From contig NC_091941.1 in assembly GCF_041260155.1 (NCBI RefSeq), positions 39,256,747 to 39,320,746 on the forward strand: a stretch of 64,000 nt of DNA. Reading direction: 5' to 3'. The notes under the pieces are model-generated. The model did no database searches and had not been told where the DNA came from. It saw only the letters and a list, made by a program, of their open reading frames with translations. How positions within the stretch are numbered: the first letter of the stretch is position 1; each line of letters opens with the position of its first letter. Source of the DNA: Ptychodera flava. Its lineage: Eukaryota; Hemichordata; Enteropneusta; Ptychoderidae. The position numbers were made by a program, and so were the translations under genes. Shown here in pieces: positions 1 through 10,394 of the stretch.

Positions 1-2183
1 ATGAGGAAAATTCACTAGTGAAGATACTGTGACCATTTATTGCAAGTCTATAATAATTACAAGAGGCTGAACAACTTTCATCATGTTTATGGCAGTATAT
101 TGACAAATAAATAAGTTTTTACGAAAAATTCAATCATGATTTTGTTCAGTCATATTTTCTTCTCATATTCCAGACTTAAATGTTTGCGTTTTCTTTAACA
201 GTAATTCATATGTTGTCACTCAAGATGTGTACAGTATTTACAGAAGTGTGGAAATGCTTCTACCTTAAGACCTACATCAGTTACTAATCAATGAGCACTA
301 TTGGTTTCTAATTTATGAACATTTATGACAGAATTGTAATTGCAAATATTTTTCACTTTTCAATTATTTTGTGCTTTTGTAAAACCATAAGAATAATTTC
401 ACCTGAACCATAGACCCTCCAGGGTATCTATGCCTGAACTTATCAATAGTGGCTCCATTTATTGAAATTACAACTATTTAAGGCAATGATAATTTCCTAG
501 AGGTATAAAACAAATGTGACAATTGCTTCCTAATCTTGCATCAGTATCAAACTAAATAGCAGAATAAATTTTTTTAAAGTCTCACAGCGCCTCAATGTCA
601 ATACAAACACCAACCATTAGTGCCCTCTAAACAGTTGATCTGAGCAGAGTCTCGCTCAGCAGGCTTATGAGGGGCTATTTCTTCTATTGGCTATAAAAAC
701 TCCATAGATAATTTTCCAATAGCCTGGCTGACCCAGTGAACCTCGTTTGCCAGGAAGACCATTTTGGTTGCATCATCATATGGTAGAAGATCAGAGCTGG
801 CTAGCATACAAGGGGCTGTGAGAGTCTAGATTTGTTATGCTTTTGCTGCCTCTAAGACTGTCACAAACACCAAGGATCAAGCTATAAGTTGCTTTGAGGG
901 AAAACTTATATGAGCAAATACTTAGTGCTCAATCTCTAAGGCCATCTCAAGTATATTTGAAAGCTGGATTTTAAGACTGCCACATGTTCATTGTTGGCTT
1001 CTCCTGGAAAACACAAGTTCCAAAGCCCCCAGTCTCGGTGAGTAATGCCAACCAAGTCTTACAGAGCTTAGAATCTTGTTCAAGTTAGATATTTGCAACT
1101 ACTGGTAAAATGTCGTATTTCATAATGCTTTGAGATCTGACCGTGCCATGGAATTGATCCATGAATGATCCGTAAAGCGAACAAATGGAAAGGATAATGC
1201 AGAGAGAAAGCAACTCATTTGATGGTACATTACTTTCAGAATAATCTTGATTGGTGAATACATACAGGACATGAAAGAGAAACATGCATCTTACTTTCTT
1301 GACTACTAGCTACTCCATGTGTCACAAATAAGAATTCAAATATGGTATAAATGAAAGTTGGCAAAGTGAAAAATCCGAGAAAAAAAGCACGACACAACTG
1401 TAAAAAAAATCAGAATCAATTAAGATGCCATTATGGAAACAAAGGGGTTTCCAGTAGATTCAGTCCTCTTTCCCGTATATCTTTCCATTCATGCAAACAG
1501 TTTTATGTGGGTACAGCTGGCAGATGGCTAAGAGGCTATTTATCCCATAGGATGTACACTAATAATCGGCCCTCCAACACAATGAAGTTGTCCAGTGGTC
1601 TAGAGCAGCAACACAATTTGTCCAATTTCCTAAGTCTGATTGAAAAATAAAACTTTTGCCTCCATATTTTTTGCCTTTGTTGATTTTTAATTTTCATTTA
1701 ATTTACAGTCTCAGAAAATGTTCTGGAGAAAACCCAGGTAAGATGTCGAGTGTGAAAGTGTAGTCTTCTCATGACAAGCAGACAGGCCTAGGTAATGCCA
1801 TTAGTTTTCTATGGCTGTGTTTTGCGCTACAACAATACAAACACAAATAGTTCAAATAGACAAGCAGAGCAGTCACTTCTTCCTGATCTATGGTTCAAAT
1901 CATTTTTTGTAGAGGAACTGGCAAATGAAAATACAGGAAGCAGGTACTTTTCTTCAGACACAAAATATTCCAAAATATTAATCATTAACAAACAAAAAAA
2001 ATAACAAAGTAAAAAAAATTGTATCAGCTCAGCAAACATGACAATCTTAGAGCAAAGTACCAGTGCTAATGCCCAATGAAAGGTAAAAACTTACAAGTGT
2101 CCCATGTTTTTTATTTTTCTCATAGGTCATATTAGGCAATGTGTTTATATGTAAACCTTGATATTGACAAAGACTTGATCAGT
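1..2183. other. Region without a recognised gene, downstream of sororin
   Basis: This AT-rich stretch lies 3' of the sororin stop codon. The open frames are short (99 aa at most), have low-complexity composition and resemble no family I know. The end next to sororin probably holds its 3' UTR: a minus-strand AATAAA (TTTATT at 2109-2114) lies about 70 nt past the stop. Non-coding or 3' UTR sequence is the best reading. Confidence 0.5.
2109..2114 (-). promoter_or_regulatory. Candidate polyadenylation signal of sororin
   Basis: TTTATT on the plus strand reads AATAAA on the minus strand, about 70 nt past the sororin stop codon. The call rests on position and hexamer only. Confidence 0.4.
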
Positions 2184-5100
2184 TCATTCAACAAGAAGTT
2201 CATGCATTTCAATATCATCAAACTGTGCATTAATCTTGGCAGTCCAGTCTTCAATGTCAACTTTCTGAAATTAAAAACAGAGAATGAAACATCATTCTAA
2301 GAACTATGACAGTTCAAGTCACACCATAATAATACTTGAATTTGAAAATTCTGTCTGGATTTAAATGCTAACATAACTAGCAACTTGTGTACACTGATGA
2401 AAAATTTACTTTTGACAAATGTTAATATGTAAAGTACTACATGTACAGATATCATATCACTTTTATCCTAATTTCTATATGATCATCCATCAAAATCTAA
2501 ATATTGCTAACATACAGCTTTCCAAGCAGTAGATCCATATCAGAAAATTAAAAACAGAAGGATTAATGATCAGTCCTTAGCAGAGATTTCTGCTGTGAAA
2601 AGAAACAAAGACTCACCTGTTTGGCACTTATCTTTTTCTTTCTAATTCTCTTTGCTGGCCTTTCAATGGGAATATCAAACACTCCTTGCCCTGACTTGCG
2701 TTTGACTGGGGACATGCTGGGGTTAGAGAAGCCTGTCGTTGAATTCTGTGTCATGCTGTATACACCAGATGATGATGCTGTTGACAATGATGTGAAAGAT
2801 GTTGGGGAGGTAGGATGTACAGGAGAGAATGGCAGTGGTTCTGGAGTCATCAGACTTTCAAATCCAAATAATGATTCTTCAACTGGTTTTTCTTTGACTG
2901 TGCTACTTGGTGTTGATGCATCTGAGGCACAAAGTCTCATAATTCTTTGTACATCAGGTGACATGAACATTCCACTGTCATTTTGGCTTGGTTGTTGGCT
3001 GATAGAGCTGTTACTTGATTTCCTTGATGATGAATAGGTCTTCTTATATTTCTGTTTTCCTGTGCTTGAAGATTCTGAGTTGGAAAACAGAGAAACAAAT
3101 GTTACAATTCTACAGTGATAAAAGATGTAACTGCTTTTTCATAGGATGCATAAAAAGGACCCAGCTTACACTATCACTATTTGAGTTAGAAACTTTGATA
3201 CAGAATAATACCTTGCCAAGTTGCAATGCCCAGTAACTTTTCCATGAATGACAGTATAAACAGGATTGCATAGAATCAACTCCATGCCTCTTCAGAAAAT
3301 TTCAAAAAAATTTAATATTATCAGCAAATAAAAGTCAGCATGTCTACCTTTATTACTTTTGAAACTTTGTCCTCTAGTTGGCGAAAGGATCTTTCTTCTG
3401 TCATGATCCATTTCCTGTGATGACGGTGATGACAATGACGACTGTGACAGGGATCTCATTCCATCTGATTGACTGTATACTTCACTACTATTTTCCATGT
3501 CCCCATCATATGGATCAGTGCTCTGATATAGCAATCATGCATTGTAACAAAACAGAGTAATTCAAATTCTTATGTAAGAGGTGATTAGTACCTTGTTCAT
3601 AATTCAACAGATTTCTTGATCCAGTCATATTCATTATGTCTGTACATGACTCAATGGCACACATTGTTGCAATACTCAGTATTTTCCTCAGAGAAACTTG
3701 GGTAAAATGACTTAAACTGACTATAGCAGGCAGGTATTTTATGTTTTTTTAAAAGAGATACCATAGAAATTGTTTATTTCAATGAAGAATCATGGTACAA
3801 GTATGATAAATAGTGAGCACCTTGCTTTGCCAGGTGTTCAATACTATTCCTTGCATAGTTTATCACAGGCCTGGTCTGTCAAGTGTGATTAGTTGTGCAC
3901 GTATCTCACTAATATGTATTGACAGTGTTTATCTGTGAAAGGATTATTGCAATACTGATAGCAACATCCAAAGTAATAAATACAGTATCATCACAAAAAA
4001 GAAACAGGATAAACACAAACTTGTCACTATCATAACAATCACTGAAAAGTAAAAATGACACACTTGCTATGTTGTTCTTCTACGACTTGGTTTGAAACTT
4101 TTAAGTGGGCCAGTCCCCGTTGTCAAAGGTTACAATGATTATACACTTTGTCAGTGTCAGTGAATGTTTATGGTAATTAGACCAGAATAACATGCTTTCA
4201 TACTGAGATACAGTTTTCTGCAAATTGATCACTGATTAACACTCAATAAACTCACAATTATGTCTAATTTTTTTTAAAACAGCTTTGCCATGAATCTGTG
4301 ATGAGGATACGGGAAATGAGAGAAAAATGCAGTGGATTAGCCTGCTAGAAGTTACAAATTTCATTCATTTTTCATAAAAGATTCATCATCGTGACATTTG
4401 AAAAGTGCTTTCATATAATTGAAGAAAAGTAACACTGTAATGAAATACAACGTACCAGGTATTTATCATTCTCTTTGAAGTCATAGACATCAACCTCTGT
4501 ATCTGTACTGGATTTCTGTTCATGTATAAAAATAAAAGTATATTTTAGAAGTCTGAAGCAAAGATCCAATACAATGCTCAATCATTTAATAATGCAAGAT
4601 GCTCAACTGTAATATTAATGATTATGGATATGAGATAGGAGCGTATATGTTTCATCAGCAGAGAATATAAGCAGTCAGTCATCCAGCTGCAAGGAATTCA
4701 ATCATATCACTGTAGTTGATGTTCCTTTGAATTAATCAGGTTCCTCATATTTGCATAACACTTAAGGAGTTGCTAGTTCAGACAAACGATTGTTGTCTCA
4801 TCATTTTATTTTCATCTTTCAGTGTTTCCTAGGATTTTCTGGTAGAGTGATGGCTAATTTACATAATAATAAATATAATTGTTATGGTAATGAATTTCTA
4901 TTGTTTACCAAAAATGAAAGAGTGGCGGCCACCACTCTATAATTGCTGTGGGTAGAACATTGATCTTTGTTTACATGCTTTCCCATGAAAAAACTCAGAA
5001 AATTCTCGCTGCAAATTTGAAAAGTTTAAAGACTGCATTGTTTGGAGCAAGAGACTTACCACAGAAAAGCGTTTACTTGATAATCTGTGCAACACAACTT

Positions 5101-8100
5101 TAGCAGAATAAGGATCCTTTTCGTCGGATGAGGATTCTGAAATAAAGAATATGATCATAAACCCCTTCTGAGTTCATAATGTTCAATTGTATTGAGAGAT
5201 GAATCTCGCGAAACCTTTTATGACTATTGTTTTTATCTATTTTTACACTGTTATCAGGCAAACTGAAAGTGTATTTAATTGTCCGAGGTAAACATCCTCT
5301 TTCTCTCAGTAGTCAAGCTAAACAGGAGGGAAAGTGATGGATCTTGGAAAGAAACATATAAAATCTTTTGTGTTATATATTGGTACCCTTTCTTATTTAC
5401 AACCGTTTCCATGGGACAAAGAACGTCTACATATTTATTGGGATCATGATGTACTGAAGCGTCAAATTGGTACAATGTTTTATGCTTGTCAGTATTTGAA
5501 TTTCCATACAACATTCACAAGTGTGTCACATTTTCTCTAAACGACAAATTTCCAAATGAAAAATGAAATATATAACACACAGAGTATGAAGAAGTAATCA
5601 ATAATGACAAATGGTCTGCACTATTGTCATGTACTATCTGGAATCCTAAATCAGAACCTATGAATTTGGCAAGTGAAAGATAAACACTAGAAGCAGTCTT
5701 GCAACCTCATTTAAGATTGACATTACTTTACCATACAATTTCATGTGGTGACACCATAAAAGTTTATTGCCAGCTGTTTACTGACATTACAGAACACTTT
5801 GGAAAGTGCAGTCTAACAAGTATAAATAACTGAATACAATATCAATTTATCATCATCATCATCGATGGTGTAGATGATGTAATTTAAAAATGTTCAGTTG
5901 TAACTGTTGGCTACTCTAGCACTAAACAACAACAATAACAAAGTAATAATAATAATAAGAGACAGACACACAGTGTTGAGTCAAAGCTAACAATGGATAC
6001 TCAAGGGTAGCCTCGTTCCCACGATATCCAACACAGCCTCGAATCTGCCCCATTTAAATTACAATAAAACAAGTATTATTGCACACGAATAAAGGCCTGC
6101 AACCACTGCTGTTACATGTTGGGGAGGCCACATAGCAGTAGTGGTTATTTTGCAAGTGAAAACTTGTCATCCGTACTCAAAATGTATGAAAATTTCTCTC
6201 TCTAAACTAGAACTATACATGTCCTACAGATATAATTCTTGATGTCAAGTAGGCATTCAAGTAATTCTCAAAAATCAGAACTTAAAATTCATAATTATAA
6301 TCCAAATTATTATTTTTCCCCATACAATGGGATGTTCTATCATCATGTAAATCGGTCAAACATGAACAATTATTATTGCTTTGATATCAGTGATACGATG
6401 CAAGTTATCCTGGACTTTTGTCTGTAAGATTGATAATGACAAATACATGTAGCAGAGAAAATATTTCTGTTATTGAAGCATTCAATATGAACTCATTCAG
6501 GTCAGAGCGAATACTAATTTGTTGAATAACGGTCCCTGGAATTGTAATTGTTTTCATAACTACTGTGAATAAAATCTCACAATCCTGAAAAGCAACTTTG
6601 TAGTTAGTGTATTTCATCCAGTTGCAATAGTGTTGATCGCGATTTCAGGTTTGTTACTCAATATAGCTGCCTAAATTTCAGACAGATTTTGTTGTTGTAT
6701 GTGGCTGTTATTGCATCTTGCAGTCTTAGCCATAAATTGACTTTTAGTAGCCATTGTAACACTAGCAGGTTTTAATTTCATCGTTTATGCGGAAAATGCA
6801 GACAAATATTATTCATGTCTGCAGGAAAGGTTTCTACGCACTATCTGGAATTGGCAAGATCTGCCCATTACTGGACAAAACTACAACGGAAAAGATGGTT
6901 CATGCATTCATTACGTCTCAGCTTGATTATTGTAATAGTCTCCTGTATGGTGTTACTAAGACTCAGCTGGATGGCCTACAATCATTTCAAAATGCTGCGG
7001 CTCATCTCGTCTCCCGGACTCGTAAATTCAATCACATCACACCTGTCACTTCTTGATATTATTCCACTGTTCGGCCATTCCACTTCAACAAGGGAGGGTG
7101 TATGGCACACTTTCAATTTAAAAATAAAGAAGCTGGCGCAGGTTTTCACGATTTGAAGAAAGTTCATGTTTAAGTTAAGTATGGTGGTTGATGTAAAACA
7201 TAGGCTTGAGTGTGTAAAATGGGTGTGTTTTTGTGTTTTAAAACATAACCTCATCCCTTTGCGAAAGTTATGGGACCCGCCAAAAAATCAGGTCAAAATA
7301 CTCGTGCTGCGCCAGCATTTGATTTCAAATCGATCGAGTATGAACAGTTGAGAGCATTAAGCAAGCAGCTCTGCAACAGCTATGAATGCAAAATGGGTAT
7401 AGCAACCATGCCTGTCTGTTTATATCCTTTATAGCATGTATGATAATACATATACCACGGTATCATACTGATGGCGCAAATGCAGTGATCTAATTGGTTG
7501 AGACGTCAAAAGAACCATGGTATATTGGCTATAGACCATGGTTGGCACACGCGCAAACTCTCAGCAAGTGCAATTTATCATCTTTTGACATTTCATCCCA
7601 GAATTTCAATATACTGTCTGTTATGATACAATAGTAATAAAGTATACCCAGCAACCGTATGCCACGAGATTTTGACCAGCTCGCACTCACTATTGCTCGT
7701 GCATATATGTCGTGAACTGGTCAAAATCTTGTGGTATACCATTGCTTGGTGTGCTTTATTGCTTAAATATTACATTAGAGAGGCCAGAGTCAAGATAAGT
7801 GGACACAAACCTACAAAGTTATCGTGGGAGCAATATGACTGATACAACTGCAACATGTACATCCTAACGTTGCTGCAGTTCCGCTGAAAACAACTTTCCG
7901 CCGGTAGTCTACAAGTCGGGTACAGAACTGCAGCAAATATAATGAATTACGGTAAACTCATTCACTCTGTCCCTTATAAAGTGTCAACGACTCTATATCA
8001 GGACACCAGTGAACAGTAGCTGCAGCTGTATAGCTCGAGGTTTTACCCACAGGCCCACGGAACGTTTCGTAGATCGTCGTCGGATGGGAAGTGACTGACA

Positions 8101-8745
8101 CTTGACTGTGAGGCCGAAGGCCGAACCTCAGTACTGTATAAGGTAATCTTATACAGTACCGAGGTTCGGCCTTCGGCCTCACAGTCAGTGTCAGTCACTT
8201 CCCATCCGACGACGATTTCCGAAACGTTCCGTGGGCCTGTGGTTTTACCCGGGTAAGTTGGTCGGACGGCAAACCCAGAGCCGTCGTCCTACCCACATAC
8301 TCTAGCAAAATTTGCTACAGCACTGCATCTGTGCGAAACGCTGCAGGCATCTATCCATTTGCCCCATTCTAGCCCTGCGTACAGGTCTGTGTGTTCCCGG
8401 CGTTATACGGCCTCCACCACAGCCCTGCAACGGTCCATAGAGCCCCATTCTTGCATACCTTGCGCCACAACGAAACACTTACGGCAACGTATATCAGTAT
8501 CATGTAACTGGTATTTCAAAATGTTGTTTGCTAGAATATTGCTGAAGGGGCAATAATGATGAACAGTGTTAACTTTTTAAACTGAATTTACAAAAGGCTA
8601 CCGTGGGAGATGTGCATTGATTTCTAAATTCTATAAACAACAACACTTTCGCGTTACATGATTGTCACTCACCGTGGCCACGAGGTGTTTTCATGCCCGC
8701 ATTTCTCTTGGAAGACTTCACCTTACTCCGTGCTTTTGGTGGCAT
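2184..8745 (-). CDS. CDCA5: Sororin (CDCA5), cohesin protector
   Basis: Sororin binds PDS5 on acetylated cohesin and opposes WAPL, holding sister chromatids together until mitosis. Six exons read on the minus strand: 8673-8745, 5060-5136, 4456-4515, 3348-3522, 2617-3074 and 2184-2264. All junctions are GT-AG and in phase, giving 307 aa (human 252). Three hallmarks are visible: a KEN box (APC/C degron) at residues 64-66, an FGF motif in LFGFESL at 198-200 (human CFGFEGL), and a C-terminal sororin motif at about 282-307, DIEDWTAKINAQFDDIE then LLVE, close to human ELDEWAAAMNAEFE...LLVE. The first 25 residues are basic, and many Ser/Thr-Pro sites (for example MSPVKRK, LSPTRG) fit Cdk control. 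I chose the ATG at 8745 because it is followed by a basic N-terminus and a good donor. A further small exon in the 3.5-kb first intron cannot be excluded. The gene is head-to-head with TRPT1. Confidence 0.93.
6787..7056 (+). mobile_element. LINE reverse-transcriptase 3' fragment (CR1/Jockey group)
   Basis: An 89-codon frame in sororin intron 1 contains TTEKMVHAFITSQLDYCNSL, then LYGVTKTQLDGLQ and QNAAAHLVSRTRKFNHITPV. This is the conserved segment after the catalytic core of CR1/L2/Jockey-type non-LTR reverse transcriptases (usual form: LVHAFITSRLDYCNSLL...QNAAARLV...HITPVL). Only this piece is left; both ends of the ORF are missing and the following LHWLP motif is not in frame. It lies antisense to sororin. 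It is a dead fragment with no host role inferred. Confidence 0.85.
7633..7763. repeat. Hairpin MITE-like inverted repeat
   Basis: Two arms of about 47 nt (7633-7679 and 7717-7763) are imperfect reverse complements. The inner parts are CCACGAGATTTTGACCAG and CTGGTCAAAATCTTGTGG, around a spacer of about 37 nt. A diverged relative with the same CTGGTCAAAAT core is at about 17878-18005. No ORF. It looks like a small non-autonomous DNA element. Confidence 0.7.
8048..8242. repeat. Long near-perfect palindrome (about 92-nt arms)
   Basis: The left arm runs from CACAGGCCCACGGAACGTTT through CGACGACGATC-like sequence and GGCCGAAGGCCGAACCTC to GTACTGTATAA. The right arm is its reverse complement with only a few mismatches and a spacer of about 6 nt. 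Shorter palindromes (GGCCGAAGGCC) nest inside each arm. It sits in sororin intron 1, about 430 bp from the first exon. The flank TAGCTCGAGGTTTT also occurs in the palindrome at 53514, suggesting one family of foldback elements. Confidence 0.85.
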
Positions 8746-9122
8746 TCTTTTAAAAGTCACGTCTTTGGTTTTATAGCGGTATGAGTTTAGTTTTAGGCTA
8801 ATTGGACACACGAAAGTCAAATTTTCCCTGACAAAAACCCAAAACGCGGACTTCGAACCAAAATGGCTGCCTAGTTTGAATAAACCGCGCATCGAACGTA
8901 ACACTCCTATGACGTCATGGAGCGCCATCAATGTCGCGCTGGTGCGTTCAAAGGCTGGGTCAAAGGTTATTCTGATTTCGCCAGAGCTTGAAATAATTCA
9001 AGTAAATAAATGTGAAACCGAAAGGGCTCACACATGCAGCTATACTTGGATTAACCTGGCTTACTGCCTGAAAGAGTTCATAAGTGACATCCAAATTTCA
9101 ATCTTTCGACGTTTTTTTAACG
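8746..9122. promoter_or_regulatory. Bidirectional promoter, sororin / TRPT1
   Basis: Only 377 bp separate the two divergent start codons, so both genes probably share this promoter. The interval is richer in GC and CpG than its surroundings. It holds a perfect CRE palindrome TGACGTCA (8910-8917), a YY1-like AAAATGGCTGC near 8870, E2F-like AAAACGCGGA near 8841, and TTTGAA at 8875-8880, which matches the CHR element of G2/M genes and would suit sororin. Motif roles are inferred from known consensus sites. Confidence 0.6.
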
Positions 9123-10394
9123 ATGGCGTCACGTTTCGAACAAACAACTGACAGACAACGCGGAGACAGATCTTACCAACGTCATCGCGGTGGCAGTGCA
9201 CATTCACATAGTTCGGCAGCAGATGACGGATGGTCAAAACGCAGAGGTGGCAGAGGTCACACTGCTAAAGAAGGAAGGGTGAGAATCTGGATAGACTAAA
9301 CTCGTCAAAGGATCGACTTTCTAAAATAATTTTGTTGGAGCACGGAGTTATTAATTCCTGACTTGCTGCAGTCGTGGCAGGAGGCTATTAATAATAATTG
9401 ATTTTGACAGCACTGTCTTCATCATTAGTTGAGACATTGTAAGGGAAAAAGAGTTAGAAGATGAACTGATGTGAAATAGAGGAAAATTGGTAAAGAAAAC
9501 ATATTAATTCTTCATTACTTTTTACATCCAAGGGTTTCCGTGATGGCCGTGATGTTAACTCAGCAAATCTCTGTCCTGGCTCTTCAGACAAGGTGCAGAA
9601 AAAGAAGGTCTTCAATTTGATAAAGGTATGAACTACATTTTCAAGGTGAAATGGCATTCATTGCATTGTGTGCCATATCAAAATTCTCAGTTATCAAACG
9701 AGAATCACGACGAAAGCTGTTTAGTCATGACAAAAGATGTTAATCATACAATTTATATACCATTTACACTGTTATATGAAAGACTGTTCAGTATTTTGTT
9801 TTTCTATCAGAAACCTCATGTTCCTATACTTTCATGTTCACTCTTGGATTGGTTTGTGTAAGCAAACCACCTATCCATGATTTATTTCTGTACTTTTGTT
9901 ATCATTCTCAAATGGCTATGCCATGTGATCAGTCTTAAAGACAAGATAACATGGATTCACCAGGCTATCAAAGAACTTAACACTAAATTCCGGTTTCTTT
10001 GTCTTCATAACAGGAGGATATCTCAACGTGGAAGATATCCTAGCTGTACGTGGATTCAACATATACACAGCTGCAGATATAGAAAGACATGTGAAAAATT
10101 ATGACAGCCAGAGATTTAGTTGGAGAAATCACCCCGAGAATAACAAACTGCAGATTTGTGCAAATCAGGACTATACCCCAAAAGTAAGTCTCAGAAAACA
10201 TTTATCGTCAGGGAAATCCCAGCATATGTCTTATTGGTAAAATGTACTGTACACTACGTTGAGTCGGATTGATTCAGTGTTGGACAGAACAGTGTCATTC
10301 TACATTGTCTTGTTATAATGTGTTGACCTGGATGGATTCTATAGTCACATACAGTAAATGGTAACCCCGCCATCCACAGTAACATGTTACCAAC
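9059..10394 (+). repeat. Tandem segmental duplication, unit A
   Basis: This unit (about 1.34 kb) and unit B (10430-12357 with a later 617-bp insertion) are collinear and nearly identical through exons, introns and flanks. They start near TACTGCCTGA and end at CAGTAACATGTTACCAA. Only about 36 bp separate the units. High intron identity means a fairly recent duplication, far younger than the split from the third exon 2-3 version at 12427-12978, whose introns no longer align. Confidence 0.9.

Noticed and set aside
1351-1650. 99-codon plus-strand open frame upstream of the sororin 3' end
   Set aside because: Lys/Asn-rich low-complexity start, no similarity I recognise, no splice or promoter context; probably chance in AT-rich sequence.
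2621-3037. 138-codon plus frame beginning with a hydrophobic stretch
   Set aside because: Antisense shadow of sororin exon 5, whose sense frame carries the FGF motif and joins neighbouring exons in phase.
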